Assembly: GCA_009996515.1 (NCBI GenBank)
Contig: JAACZV010000001.1
Coordinates: 304,627 to 368,626 of the forward strand
Length of the DNA: 64,000 nt
Direction of reading: 5' to 3'
DNA from: Comamonadaceae bacterium
GTDB taxonomy: Bacteria > Pseudomonadota > Gammaproteobacteria > Burkholderiales > Burkholderiaceae_C
Shown here: positions 9,418 through 19,236 of the stretch, piece after piece
Layout of the letters: each line of letters begins with the position of its first letter
How positions within the stretch are numbered: position 1 is the first letter of the stretch
Program-made: the position numbers and the translations under genes
Notes under the pieces: model-generated
Told to the model about the DNA's origin: nothing
Seen by the model: the letters and a program-made list of their open reading frames with translations, nothing else
Database searches by the model: none

Positions 9418-10851
9418 ATGGCTACGATCTCATCCCTCGGTCTCGGAAGCGGTCTGGACGTCGAGTCCATCATCAGCAAGCTGGTGTCGCTCGACCAGCA
9501 GCCCATCGCCAACCTCAACAAGAAGACGAGCGGGCTCAAGACCCAGCTTTCCACCTACGGCCAGATCCAGAGCGCGCTGTCCACGCTGCGTGACACCTCC
9601 GCCAAGCTGACCAACCCGGACACCTGGGCGGGCACCAAGGCCAGCGTCAGCGATGCCACCGCCATCTCGGTCACCGCCTCCAGCGGCGCCGCCATCGGCA
9701 ACGTCTCCATCCAGGTGGACAGGCTGGCCCAGGCGCAGAGCCTGGCCTCCGGCAGCTTCGCCAACGCCACCAGCACGGTCGGCCAGGGCACGCTCACCAT
9801 CGAGCTGGGTAGCTGGGATGCCACCGGCACCGCCTTTACCAGCAAGGCCGGCAAGACGCCGGTCACCATCACCATCGGCCCCGGCCAGGACCAGCTGGGC
9901 CAGATCCGCGACCAGATCAACGCCGCCAATGCCGGCGTCGTTGCCGCCGTCGTCACCGACGCCAGCGGCTCGCGGCTGACGCTGACCTCGCGCGACACGG
10001 GGGAAACCAACGCCTTCCGAGTCACCGTCGACGATGCCGATGGCAATGCCGGCGACGCCGCCGGCCTGTCCCAGCTCGCCTACGACCCCAGCAGCTCCAT
10101 CACCCGGATGTCGCTGACGCTGCCCGCCGTGAACGCGCGCGCCAAGCTCAACGGCCTGGACATCAGCTCCGAGACCAACTCGCTGAGCGCCGCCATCGAC
10201 GGCCTGAACATCCTGCTGCTGAAGACGACGCCGCCGGTCACCATCAGCGTCAACCAGGACGTCGACGCGATCAAGAAGGCCGTCAGCGACTTCACGGCGG
10301 CCTACAACGCCCTCAACCAGCTGCTGCGCAGCCAGACCAAGTACGACGCCGCCACCAAGACCGCCGCGCCGCTGCAGGGCGACTCCTCCGCCGTCAGCCT
10401 GACCGCCCGCCTGCGCGGCATCGCGGGCGGCGGCACCTCGCTGGGCGGCAGCCTGAGCCGCCTGGCCGACATCGGCCTGGCCCCCGGCGCCGACGGCAAC
10501 CTGGCCGCCGCCGGCACCAAGCTCGACAAGGCGCTGGCCAACAACCTTGCCGACCTGAAATCCTTCTTCATGGGCGTGGACAACACCGATGCCAACAACA
10601 GCGGCTTCGCCACGCGTTTTCGCACGCTGGTGGACCAGGCGCTCAGCGTGGACGGCACGGTCACCACGCGCCAGAAGGGCATACAGACGCTGATCGACAA
10701 CAACAACAAGCGCGTGGACCAGCTTACCGACCGCTCCGCGGCGAACGAGGCGCGGCTGCGCGCGCAGTACGCCGCCCTGGACACCAAGATGGGCCAGCTC
10801 AGCAGCCTGTCCAACTACATGAACCAGCAGATCGCCCAGTTCAACAAGTGA
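9418..10851 (+). CDS. fliD: Flagellar filament capping protein FliD
   Basis: MATISSLGLGSGLDVESIISKLVSLDQQPI...; FliD N- and C-terminal domains. Confidence 0.96.
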   Translation: MATISSLGLGSGLDVESIISKLVSLDQQPIANLNKKTSGLKTQLSTYGQIQSALSTLRDTSAKLTNPDTWAGTKASVSDATAISVTASSGAAIGNVSIQVDRLAQAQSLASGSFANATSTVGQGTLTIELGSWDATGTAFTSKAGKTPVTITIGPGQDQLGQIRDQINAANAGVVAAVVTDASGSRLTLTSRDTGETNAFRVTVDDADGNAGDAAGLSQLAYDPSSSITRMSLTLPAVNARAKLNGLDISSETNSLSAAIDGLNILLLKTTPPVTISVNQDVDAIKKAVSDFTAAYNALNQLLRSQTKYDAATKTAAPLQGDSSAVSLTARLRGIAGGGTSLGGSLSRLADIGLAPGADGNLAAAGTKLDKALANNLADLKSFFMGVDNTDANNSGFATRFRTLVDQALSVDGTVTTRQKGIQTLIDNNNKRVDQLTDRSAANEARLRAQYAALDTKMGQLSSLSNYMNQQIAQFNK

Positions 10852-10881
10852 CCGAGCCCGGGCCGGCCCGGATCCCGCCAA

Positions 10882-10906
10882 GGCGACCCACGGGGTCGCC
10901 TTTTTT
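10882..10906 (+). terminator. Rho-independent terminator after fliD
   Basis: GGCGACCCacgGGGTCGCCTTTTTT. Confidence 0.9.
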
Positions 10907-11016
10907 GCGTCCGATCCGGAAAAATGACGCAGCCACCGGTCGATGTTCGGCGCACCGGCGGCTCAAGTCGCCCGGGGAAAGGCCGAAAAACAGTCAACAC
11001 GACGACGTCCTTCCCC

Positions 11017-11463
11017 ATGTACGGCAACATGACCTCCCCCTTCGCCGCGCGCGGCCAGCAAGCCACCCTCTATGCCAAGGTCGGCCTGGAGACCGATGTG
11101 CAGGCAGCGAGCCCGCATCGCCTCGTCGCCATGCTGTTCGACGGCGTGTTCGACGCGATGAACCAGGCCTGCGTCGCCATCCAAAACGGCAATGTCGAAC
11201 TCAAGGGCCGCTCGCTGAGCCGCGCCGTGCGCATCCTCGACGAGGGCCTGCGCGCCGGCCTGGACATGTCGGCCGGCCAGCTCGCCACCGACCTGCGCGA
11301 ACTCTACGGCTATGTCTGCATGCGCCTCACGCAGGCCAATCTGCGCAGCGACCTGGCCGCCGTCGAGGAATGCCAGCGCCTGCTCAGCCCGGTGCGCGAA
11401 GCCTGGGGCGCCATCGCCCAGACGCCCGCCGCCCTGGGCCGCGATGCCAGCCGTGCCGCCTGA
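11017..11463 (+). CDS. fliS: Flagellar export chaperone FliS
   Basis: YAKVGLETDVQAASPHRLVAMLFDGVFDAMNQA; start refined inside the 10924 ORF. Confidence 0.93.
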   Translation: MYGNMTSPFAARGQQATLYAKVGLETDVQAASPHRLVAMLFDGVFDAMNQACVAIQNGNVELKGRSLSRAVRILDEGLRAGLDMSAGQLATDLRELYGYVCMRLTQANLRSDLAAVEECQRLLSPVREAWGAIAQTPAALGRDASRAA

Positions 11464-11500
11464 ACCCCGCCGCCCACAGCCTCACCCGGTGATCCCGCAC

Positions 11501-11800
11501 ATGAACTCCGAACTGCTCAACTACTACGAGGCCATCGAGAAGGCCAGCGCCGACATGCTGTCTGCGGCCCGCACCGGCAACTGGGACGAAGTCGTCAAGC
11601 TCGAGGGCGCCTGCGTGCTGCTGATCTCCCAGCTCAAGGCCGCCGCCAACCACAGCCAGCTGGCCAGCGGCGAATCGCAGCTGAAGACGCGCATCATGCA
11701 GCGCATCCTGCTCAACGACGCCGAGATCCGCCATCTCGCCGAGCCGTGGCTGGAAGACCTGGGCCACGCACTGCAGGGCAAGAGCCGGCTGGTCCACTGA
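11501..11800 (+). CDS. fliT: FliT-like flagellar chaperone
   Basis: Small helical protein MNSELLNYYEAIEKASADMLSAARTGNWDEVVKLE directly after fliS. Confidence 0.7.
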   Translation: MNSELLNYYEAIEKASADMLSAARTGNWDEVVKLEGACVLLISQLKAAANHSQLASGESQLKTRIMQRILLNDAEIRHLAEPWLEDLGHALQGKSRLVH

Positions 11801-11834
11801 CGGAGCGGCGCGCCGGGCGACTACCATCGCGGGC

Positions 11835-12566
11835 ATGACCGCCCCTGAAGCCACCCCGGAGGAACTGCGCGTCACCTCCACGGCCGAGATCACGGCCTAT
11901 CTGCAGCAGCTGCAGCGCGAAGGCGCCGGCCTGCTGCTCGCCGGCCCGCCGGGCCAGAGCCTACCCAGCCGCATCGTGGCCCTCGATGCCGATGCCGACC
12001 TCATAGGCCTGGAGATAGGCGCCGACCCTGAGGGCGTCAGCGAGTCGCTGGTCGCGCTGGGCGAGATCACCGCCGTCGCCTACCTCGGCACCATCAAGCT
12101 GCAGTTCGAGGTCGAGGCCCCCGTGCTGGTCAGCGGCGAGCAGGGCACGGTGCTGCGCGGCACGCTGCCGACGCGGCTCTACCGCTTCCAGCGCCGCCAG
12201 TCCTTCCGCGTCCAGCCCGCCGGCAGCGCCTATCCGCGCGTCATCGTGCCGGGGGGCGCCGAGCCGGGCCGCGCGCTGCGCGTGCTGGACATCAGCATCG
12301 GCGGCCTGGCCCTGGCCCTGCCGCCCGATTTCACCGTGCTGGCGCCCGGCCAGGTCGCCGAGGGCCTGGTGCTGGAGCTGGACCGCATCAGCGCATTGCG
12401 CATCACGCTGCTGCCCCACCATGCCAGCCCCATGGCCGGCGACGCCGGCGGCATGCTGCAGCTGGGCTGCGCCTTCGTGGACCTCGACGCCCATGCCGCA
12501 CGCTCGCTGCAGGTCTATGTGGACCAGACGCAGAAGCGCCGCCGCCTGCTCAAGCTCGACCCATGA
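11835..12566 (+). CDS. ycgR: Flagellar brake protein, YcgR/PilZ family
   Basis: RRQSFRVQP...VLDISIGGLAL PilZ motifs; N-terminal YcgR-like domain. Confidence 0.85.
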   Translation: MTAPEATPEELRVTSTAEITAYLQQLQREGAGLLLAGPPGQSLPSRIVALDADADLIGLEIGADPEGVSESLVALGEITAVAYLGTIKLQFEVEAPVLVSGEQGTVLRGTLPTRLYRFQRRQSFRVQPAGSAYPRVIVPGGAEPGRALRVLDISIGGLALALPPDFTVLAPGQVAEGLVLELDRISALRITLLPHHASPMAGDAGGMLQLGCAFVDLDAHAARSLQVYVDQTQKRRRLLKLDP

Positions 12567-13054
12567 CGCGCCGAGGCGGCCGAGGCTTCACACTGATCGA
12601 GCTGGTCTTCGTGCTGGCCGTGCTGGGCATCATCCTGTCTGCGGCGGTGCCCAGCTACGCCAGCTACCTGGCACGCCAGCGCCTGCGCCATGTGGCCGAG
12701 CTGCTGGAGATGGACCTGCGCCGCGCCCGCGCCCTCAGCGTGGACGAGGGGCGCAACATCTATGTCGGCTTCAACAGTGGCGCCCAATGGTGCTGGGGCG
12801 CCAGCCGCGCGGCGCCCTGCGACTGCGGCAGCGGCCTGCCGCGCTGCGAGCTGGGCGGCGTCAGCTACCGCGAGCACAAAGGCCTGCTGCTGCAGTCCGG
12901 CCAGGGCGTCACCTTCCAGGCGGGCCTGGGCCGGGCGCTGGACTGGACTCGCATCGGCCTCTCCAACGACCGCAACCAGCAGCTGCGCCTGGACCTGAAC
13001 CCGCTGGGCCGGCCGCAGATCTGCGGCAGCGACGCGCGCCAGGGATCGTGCTGA
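12563..13054 (+). CDS. Type IV pseudopilin, GspH/FimT-like
   Basis: GFTLIELVFVLAVLGIILSAAVPSYASYLARQRLRHVAELL prepilin motif; ATGA overlap with ycgR. Confidence 0.85.
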   Translation: MTRRGGRGFTLIELVFVLAVLGIILSAAVPSYASYLARQRLRHVAELLEMDLRRARALSVDEGRNIYVGFNSGAQWCWGASRAAPCDCGSGLPRCELGGVSYREHKGLLLQSGQGVTFQAGLGRALDWTRIGLSNDRNQQLRLDLNPLGRPQICGSDARQGSC

Positions 13055-13058
13055 CATC

Positions 13059-13196
13059 GGGCCGAGCGCCGGGCCGCCCCAAGCCGGCCCGCGTTGGCGA
13101 TGTGCGAGCGGCTCAATGCCGTGAGCATCGCCGTCCCCTCGGGGGACGGACCAGGCTCGCCCGCGTGGTGCGCGGCGAGACTGGGCGAGGGGCAGG
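13059..13196 (-). repeat. Structured post-stop intergenic element, copy B, directly after fliE stop
   Basis: About 95-bp core highly similar to copies C and D. Confidence 0.85.
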
Positions 13197-13523
13197 TCAG
13201 ACCTGCATGTTCATGATCTCGGAGTAGGCCGACACCAGCCGGTTGCGCACCTGCAGCGTGGCCTGGAAGCCGATCTGCGCCTTCTGCATCGCCACCATGG
13301 TCTCTTCCAGGCTGACCGTGGGGTTGTCCAGCTGCACCTCGCGCTGCAGCCGCGCCGCCTCCTGCTGCTGGGCACTGACGCTCTTCAGCGCCTGCGTCAT
13401 CGCCGCGCCGAAGCTGGCGCCCGTCGTGGCGGCCGGCTTGGCCGCCAGCGGCGTGCCGTTGACCGCCAGGCCCGCGCGGGCGGCGGCCTGGGCGAAGTCG
13501 AAGGGGCGCAGCTTCATGTCCAT
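13197..13523 (-). CDS. fliE: Flagellar hook-basal body protein FliE
   Basis: C-terminus VSLEETMVAMQKAQIGFQATLQVRNRLVSAYSEIMNMQV; start at 13523 inside a spuriously long 754-aa ORF. Confidence 0.95.
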   Translation of the reverse strand: MDMKLRPFDFAQAAARAGLAVNGTPLAAKPAATTGASFGAAMTQALKSVSAQQQEAARLQREVQLDNPTVSLEETMVAMQKAQIGFQATLQVRNRLVSAYSEIMNMQV

Positions 13524-13670
13524 GGGGCAGCACTGTGGCAGCAAGCCAGGGGGGCGAAGCGCGGAGATGCGCCGCCCGCGTCGGCCACTTCGGCGCTTTC
13601 TTGAGGGTGAGGCCACGAATAATTTGCGCCATCGGCCGATCTCCGGCCTTCCCTGCCGTCTCGCCCTCCG

Positions 13671-15368
13671 ATGGACAACGCCCTGAGCGCCCCCGCTGCC
13701 ACCGCCCCGGCGATGATCGCCCCGGCCGACGACACGCCGCCCACTTTCGTGCAGCGCCTCAATGGCCTGCCGCTGCGCAGCAAGCTGACCATGGGCGCCG
13801 GCCTGGCCGCGCTGGCCGGCGCCGTGCTGGCCATCACGCTGTGGTCGGCCCAGGGCGACTACCGCCCGCTGTTCACCGGACTGTCCGACAAGGACGGCGG
13901 CGCCGTCATCGGTCAGCTGGCCGCCCTGCAAGTGCCCTACAAGCACGAGGCCGGCGGCACCATCCTGGTCCCCGCCGGCCAGGTCTACGAGCTGCGCATG
14001 AAGCTGGCCGCCCAGGGCCTGCCCAAGGGCGGCAGCGGGAACACGGTGGGCTTCGAGCTGCTGGACAAGTCCAGCATCGGCCAGACCCAGTTCAACGAAC
14101 GCCTGAACTTCCAGCGCGCGCTGGAGGGTGAGCTGACGCGCACCATCACCGCCATGTCCGACGTGGCCGACGCGCGCGTGCACCTGGCCATGCCGCAGCA
14201 GAACGGTTTCTTCCGCGAGCAGCAAAAGCCCAGCGCCTCCGTCATGCTGACGCTGCGCGGCGGCCGCACGCTGGACCGCGCGCAGATCGCCGGCATCGTC
14301 CACCTGGTCTCCAGCAGCGTGCCCGAGCTCCACCCCAAGGCCGTCAGCGTGCTGGACCAGACCGGCGCCCTGCTCTCCCAGACCGGCGCCGACCCCGCCA
14401 CCGGCCTGGACGGCCAGCAGCTGCAGTACAAGCAGCAGATCGAGGCCAGCTACAACAAGCGCATCTTCGAGCTGCTGGAGCCGGTGGTCGGCCGCGACAA
14501 CCTGCGTGCCACCGTCACCGCCGACGTGGACTTCTCGCAGACCGAGGCCACCGCCGAGGAATACCGGCCCAACCAGGGCCCCAACACCCAGGCCGCGGTG
14601 CGTGGCAGCACCACCAGCGAATCCACCAACGCCAACGCCGCCCCGCCCACCGGCGTGCCCGGCGCCGCCACCAACCAGCCGCCCGTGCCCGCCACGGCGC
14701 CCATCAACGGCGCCAGCGCGCCGCTGCAGGCCGCCCAGGGCGGCGCAGGCACCAGCAGCAGCCGCCGCGACCAGACCACCAACTACGAGCTGGACAAGAC
14801 CGTGCGCGTGACGCGCGGCGCCGTCGGCAACGTCAAGCGGCTGAACGCGGCCATCGTCGTCAACCACCGCGCGGTGACCGACGCGAAGGGCAAGACCACG
14901 CAGCAGCCGGTGCCGGCCGACGAGGTCGCGCGCCTGACCGAGCTGGTCAAAGAGGCCATGGGCTTCAACGCCGAGCGCGGCGACTCCGTCAAGGTCATCA
15001 GCGCCCCCTTCATCGTCGAGAAGACCGAGCCCGCCGACGCGCCGTTCTGGAAGCAGCCCTGGCTGCTGGACATCGCCCGCAGCGCCATCGTGCCGCTGGC
15101 CTTCGTCGCCATCGCGCTGATCGCCGTGTTCGGCATGATCCGCCCCGCCATCAAGGCCGCCACCGCGCCGCCGCCGGCCGAGGACAAGCCGGAGTCGGTG
15201 GACGAGGTGGTCGACGACGCCGAGCTGCTGCCGGGCGCCGACGGCATGCCCAGGCTGGAGGCACCGCTGCACAACGACAAGCTCGACCGCGCCCGCGCCA
15301 TGGCCCGCGAGAACCCGGTCGCGGTCGCCAACATCGTGCGCGACTGGATGGATGGCCAGGCGGCCTGA
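13671..15368 (+). CDS. fliF: Flagellar MS-ring protein FliF
   Basis: YRPLFTGLSDKDGGAVIGQLAALQVPYKHEAGGTILVPAGQVYELRMKLAAQGLPKG... Confidence 0.97.
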   Translation: MDNALSAPAATAPAMIAPADDTPPTFVQRLNGLPLRSKLTMGAGLAALAGAVLAITLWSAQGDYRPLFTGLSDKDGGAVIGQLAALQVPYKHEAGGTILVPAGQVYELRMKLAAQGLPKGGSGNTVGFELLDKSSIGQTQFNERLNFQRALEGELTRTITAMSDVADARVHLAMPQQNGFFREQQKPSASVMLTLRGGRTLDRAQIAGIVHLVSSSVPELHPKAVSVLDQTGALLSQTGADPATGLDGQQLQYKQQIEASYNKRIFELLEPVVGRDNLRATVTADVDFSQTEATAEEYRPNQGPNTQAAVRGSTTSESTNANAAPPTGVPGAATNQPPVPATAPINGASAPLQAAQGGAGTSSSRRDQTTNYELDKTVRVTRGAVGNVKRLNAAIVVNHRAVTDAKGKTTQQPVPADEVARLTELVKEAMGFNAERGDSVKVISAPFIVEKTEPADAPFWKQPWLLDIARSAIVPLAFVAIALIAVFGMIRPAIKAATAPPPAEDKPESVDEVVDDAELLPGADGMPRLEAPLHNDKLDRARAMARENPVAVANIVRDWMDGQAA

Positions 15369-15380
15369 CAATAGACCACC

Positions 15381-16376
15381 ATGGACGATAAAGGCACCGA
15401 GAGCGCTGCAATCCTGCTGATGTCGCTGGGCGAGGAAGAAGCCAGCGAGGTCTTCAAGCACCTGTCACCCAAGGAGGTGCAGGCGCTGGGCGAGACCATT
15501 GCCAAGCTCAAGGTCATCAAGCGCGCCCAGGTCGAGGAGGTGCTGGACAAGTTCGACCAGGTGGCCGACACCCACCACACGCTGGTCACCGACACCGACG
15601 AGTACGTGCGCGCCGTGCTGCGCAAGGCGCTGGGCGAGGACAAGGCCAACCTGCTGCTGGAGCGCATCCTGCAGGGCGGCGACGTGTCCTCCATCGAAAG
15701 CCTGAAGTGGATGGACGCCAGCTCGGTGGCCGAGCTGCTGCGCAACGAACACCCGCAGATCATCGCGGCCATCCTGGCCCACCTGGACTTCGACCAGACC
15801 AGCTCGGTGCTCAAGCTCTTCCCCGAGCGCGGCCGCAACGAGGTGATGATCCGCATCGCCACGCTGGACGGCATCCAGCCCACGGCGCTGAAAGACCTCA
15901 ACGAGGTCATGAGCCAGATCCTGGCCGGCGGCGAGCGCATGAAGAAGAGCTCGCTGGGCGGCGCCAAGACGGCCGCCGAGATCATCAACATGATGGGCTC
16001 CAGCATCGAGGCCTCGGTGCTGGACTACATCCGCGAGGCCGACTCCGACCTGGCGCAGAAGATCATGGACAACATGTTCACGTTCGACGATCTGAACAAG
16101 ATCGAGGACCGCGGCATCCAGGCCATGCTCAAGGAAGTGCAGAGCGAAAGCCTCATCGTCGCCCTCAAGGGCGCCAGCCCCGAACTGCGCGAGAAGATCT
16201 TCCGCAACATGTCCACCCGCGCCGCCGAGACGCTGCGCGAGGATCTGGAGAGCCGCGGCCCGGTGCGGCTGTCCGAGGTCGAGTCCGAGCAGAAGGAAAT
16301 GCTCAAGATCGTGCGCCGCCTCGTCGACGAGGGCCAGATCGTGCTGGCGGGCGGCGGCGACGATCAGTTTGTATGA
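15381..16376 (+). CDS. fliG: Flagellar motor switch protein FliG
   Basis: ESAAILLMSLGEEEASEVFKHLSPKEVQALGETIAKL...; C-terminal torque domain. Confidence 0.97.
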   Translation: MDDKGTESAAILLMSLGEEEASEVFKHLSPKEVQALGETIAKLKVIKRAQVEEVLDKFDQVADTHHTLVTDTDEYVRAVLRKALGEDKANLLLERILQGGDVSSIESLKWMDASSVAELLRNEHPQIIAAILAHLDFDQTSSVLKLFPERGRNEVMIRIATLDGIQPTALKDLNEVMSQILAGGERMKKSSLGGAKTAAEIINMMGSSIEASVLDYIREADSDLAQKIMDNMFTFDDLNKIEDRGIQAMLKEVQSESLIVALKGASPELREKIFRNMSTRAAETLREDLESRGPVRLSEVESEQKEMLKIVRRLVDEGQIVLAGGGDDQFV

Positions 16377-16377
16377 C

Positions 16378-16475
16378 CACCCCCTACCGGCTTCGCCGGC
16401 CCCCTCAAGGGGGCGCCCCCGCAGGCCCGGCAAAGCCGGATCCTCGGGGGCCGCGCGAGGGGGCGCGGCGCTGAC
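16378..16475 (+). repeat. Second-type structured intergenic element between fliG and fliH
   Basis: CCGGCttcGCCGG; CCCCCTcaAGGGGG; GCCCCCG..CCGGCaaaGCCGG..CGGGGGC; GCCGCGC...GCGCGGC. Confidence 0.65.
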
Positions 16476-16498
16476 GCGCGCGCAGAATCGCAAGCACC

Positions 16499-17281
16499 AT
16501 GGCCACGAGACCCCCACCCCGGCAAGTGCCGCCGCCCGAGCGCCGCGAGGGCGAGCGCCGCGGCAGCTATGCGCGCTTCATTCCTGGCGAGGAGGTCCAG
16601 GGCGCCCGGGCCTGGAACCTGGACAACCTGGGCAACACCCCGCCCTCCCCCTTCGCGCCCATGCGCCCCGGCGTCCAGCCGCCGGCGCCCGCCGCGACGG
16701 CGCCCGTGGAGCCGCCCGCGCCGCCCGAGCCCAGCCTGCAGGAGCAACTGCACGCCGCCCGCCAGGGCGGCTACCAAGACGGCTACCGAGACGGCCTGGC
16801 CGCGCTGGACGCCTTCAAGCAGAGCTTCGCCCAGCAGATGAGCCGCCAGATCGGCACGCTGGTGGCCGGCTTCGACGCGGAGATGCGCGGGCTGGAGGAC
16901 CAGATGGCCGCGACGGTGGCGCGCATCGCCGTCGAACTGGCCCGCCAGGTCGTGCGCAGCGAACTCGAGCAGCGCCCCGAGCTGATCGCGCGCGTCGCCC
17001 ATGACGCGGTAGAGGCACTGCAACTGTCGGCCCGCCATGTGCGCGTGCGCGTGCATCCGGACGACTTCCCCCTCGTGCAGCAGGGCGCCGGCCAGGAGCT
17101 GCAGGCCCGCGAGGCCCAGCTCATCCCCGACCCGGACGTGGCGCGCGGCGGCGTCAAGGTCGACGCCGACATCGCCAGCGTGGATGCGACCCTCGCGGCC
17201 CGCTGGCAGCAGGCCGCGTCGGCCATAGGTCAGCAGTCGATCTGGGAAGACCGCCGTGGCGCGGACGCCGATGGCGACTGA
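16499..17281 (+). CDS. fliH: Flagellar assembly protein FliH
   Basis: GxxxG-rich region [34 protein letters not shown]; lies between fliG and fliI. Confidence 0.9.
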   Translation: MATRPPPRQVPPPERREGERRGSYARFIPGEEVQGARAWNLDNLGNTPPSPFAPMRPGVQPPAPAATAPVEPPAPPEPSLQEQLHAARQGGYQDGYRDGLAALDAFKQSFAQQMSRQIGTLVAGFDAEMRGLEDQMAATVARIAVELARQVVRSELEQRPELIARVAHDAVEALQLSARHVRVRVHPDDFPLVQQGAGQELQAREAQLIPDPDVARGGVKVDADIASVDATLAARWQQAASAIGQQSIWEDRRGADADGD

Positions 17282-18698
17282 GCGCAGCGAGCGCTGGCAG
17301 CGCTATCTCGCCGACCTGGAGACGCTGGCCGGCAATGCCGCCCCGCTGGAATCCCAGGGCAAGCTGGTGCGCGTGGCCGGCCTGGTGCTGGAAGCCACCG
17401 GCATCAAGGTGCCGCTGGGCTCGGTCTGCCGCATCCAGATGCCCAGCAGCGGCAACAGCCCGCGCCGCGGCGCCGCGCCGGTGAACGCCGAGGTGGTGGG
17501 CTTCTCGGGCGACCGCGCCTATCTGATGCCCACCGACGAGGTGCAAGGCCTGTCCAGCGGCGCCACCGTCGTGCCGCGCCACCTGCCGCCGCTGGCGCCC
17601 CGGCTGGGCCAGCCGCTGCACCCCTGGCGCCGCGGCGAGGACCGCGGCCTGCACCTGCCCATGGGCGACGGCCTGCTGGGCCGCGTCGTCGACCCGCATG
17701 GCCACCCGCTGGACCGCGGCGGCGAGCTGGCCGACATCCACAACGAACCCATGGTGCGCCGCCCCATCAACGCGATGGACCGCGACCCGGTGCGCACGCC
17801 GCTGGACACCGGTGTGCGCGCCATCAACGCGCTGCTGACCGTGGGCCGCGGCCAGCGCCTGGGCCTGTTCGCCGGCACCGGCGTCGGCAAGTCAGTGCTG
17901 CTGGGCATGATGGCGCGCTACACCCAGGCCGACGTCATCGTCGTGGGCCTGATCGGCGAACGCGGCCGCGAGGTCAAGGAGTTCATCGAGGACATCCTCG
18001 GCGAGCAAGGCCTCCAGCGCAGCGTCGTCGTGGCGGCCCCCGCCGACGCGCCGCCGCTGATGCGCATGCAGGGCGCGCACTACGCCACGGCGATTGCGGA
18101 ATATTTCCGCGACCAGGGCCGCCACGTGCTGCTGCTGATGGATTCGCTGACCCGCTACGCGATGGCCCAGCGCGAGATCGCGCTGGCCATCGGCGAGCCG
18201 CCGGCCACCAAGGGCTATCCGCCCAGTTGCTTCGCCAAGCTGCCGCAGCTGGTGGAGCGCAGCGGCAACGGCCTGGCCGGCGAAGGCTCCATCACCGCCT
18301 TCTACACCGTGCTGACCGAGGGCGACGACCCGCAAGACCCCATCGCCGACGCGGCGCGCGGCATCCTGGACGGCCACATCGTGCTGAGCCGCGAGCTGGC
18401 CGAGGCCGGCCATTACCCGGCCATCGACATCGAGCGCTCCATCTCGCGGGTGATGACCAGTGTTGCACCCCAAAACCAGGTCGATTCCGCGCGTCGCTTC
18501 CGCCAACTTCTGGCGAAATACAACAAGGCCCGCGACCTGATCCAGCTTGGCGCCTATGCCCCGGGCAGCGACCCCGAGCTGGACCTGGCCGTGCGCCTGC
18601 ATGCCGACATGACGCGGCTGCTGCAGCAAGACATGCACAGCCCGGCACTTCTTCACGCCAGCGTCAGCCAGTTGCAGGCCGTGGTCCAGGGCGCCTAA
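17256..18698 (+). CDS. fliI: Flagellum-specific ATP synthase FliI (start may be 17271)
   Basis: [47 protein letters not shown]; Walker motifs. Confidence 0.96.
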   Translation: MARTPMATERSERWQRYLADLETLAGNAAPLESQGKLVRVAGLVLEATGIKVPLGSVCRIQMPSSGNSPRRGAAPVNAEVVGFSGDRAYLMPTDEVQGLSSGATVVPRHLPPLAPRLGQPLHPWRRGEDRGLHLPMGDGLLGRVVDPHGHPLDRGGELADIHNEPMVRRPINAMDRDPVRTPLDTGVRAINALLTVGRGQRLGLFAGTGVGKSVLLGMMARYTQADVIVVGLIGERGREVKEFIEDILGEQGLQRSVVVAAPADAPPLMRMQGAHYATAIAEYFRDQGRHVLLLMDSLTRYAMAQREIALAIGEPPATKGYPPSCFAKLPQLVERSGNGLAGEGSITAFYTVLTEGDDPQDPIADAARGILDGHIVLSRELAEAGHYPAIDIERSISRVMTSVAPQNQVDSARRFRQLLAKYNKARDLIQLGAYAPGSDPELDLAVRLHADMTRLLQQDMHSPALLHASVSQLQAVVQGA

Positions 18699-18748
18699 AC
18701 ACCGCGACGGCGCCCGCCGATAAAGTTTTTGTGCCGGACCGACGATCC
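18696..18748 (+). promoter_or_regulatory. Tandem overlapping sigma-28-like promoters upstream of fliJ
   Basis: TAAACACC-N12-GCCGATAA overlapping TAAAGTTT-N12-GACGATCC. Confidence 0.45.
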
Positions 18749-18769
18749 GGTGCCGCGCCGGAGTTTTGA

Positions 18770-19225
18770 ATGAGTGCACCCGTCAACGACACCCTGGGCC
18801 TGCTGCTGGAACGCGCCGAAGGCGAGCGCGACGCCGCCGCCCAGGCCTTGCACGCCGCCAGCGCCCAGGCCCAGGCCGCCCGCGCCCAGCATGGCGAGCT
18901 GGCCGGCTACCGCCAGGACTACCAGCAGCGCTGGACGCAGAGCTTCGCCCAGGGCACGACCATGAGCATCGTCGGCTGCTACCGCAGCTTCGGCCAGCGC
19001 CTGGACCAGGCCGTGGACAGCCAGGGCCATGTGGCCCAGCATGCCGACCAGCGCCAGCAGCGCGCCCGCGAGACGCTGCGCCAGGCCGAGCTGCGCGTCA
19101 GCGCGCTGCGCCAGCTGATCGCCCGCCGCCAGGCCGAGGCCGACAAGGCCGCCCAGCGCCGCGAACAGCGCGCCAGCGACGAGTTCGCCGCCCGCGCCCA
19201 TCTGCGCCGCACGGCCCACGCCTGA
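18770..19225 (+). CDS. fliJ: Flagellar export protein FliJ
   Basis: Coiled-coil LLLERAEGERDAAAQALHAASAQAQAARAQHGELAGYRQDY after fliI. Confidence 0.88.
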   Translation: MSAPVNDTLGLLLERAEGERDAAAQALHAASAQAQAARAQHGELAGYRQDYQQRWTQSFAQGTTMSIVGCYRSFGQRLDQAVDSQGHVAQHADQRQQRARETLRQAELRVSALRQLIARRQAEADKAAQRREQRASDEFAARAHLRRTAHA

Positions 19226-19236
19226 GGAAGCGCCCC

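Noticed and set aside
13197-15461. 754-aa minus-strand ORF
   Set aside because: Only the last 108 codons are a real gene (fliE); the remainder is antisense to fliF.
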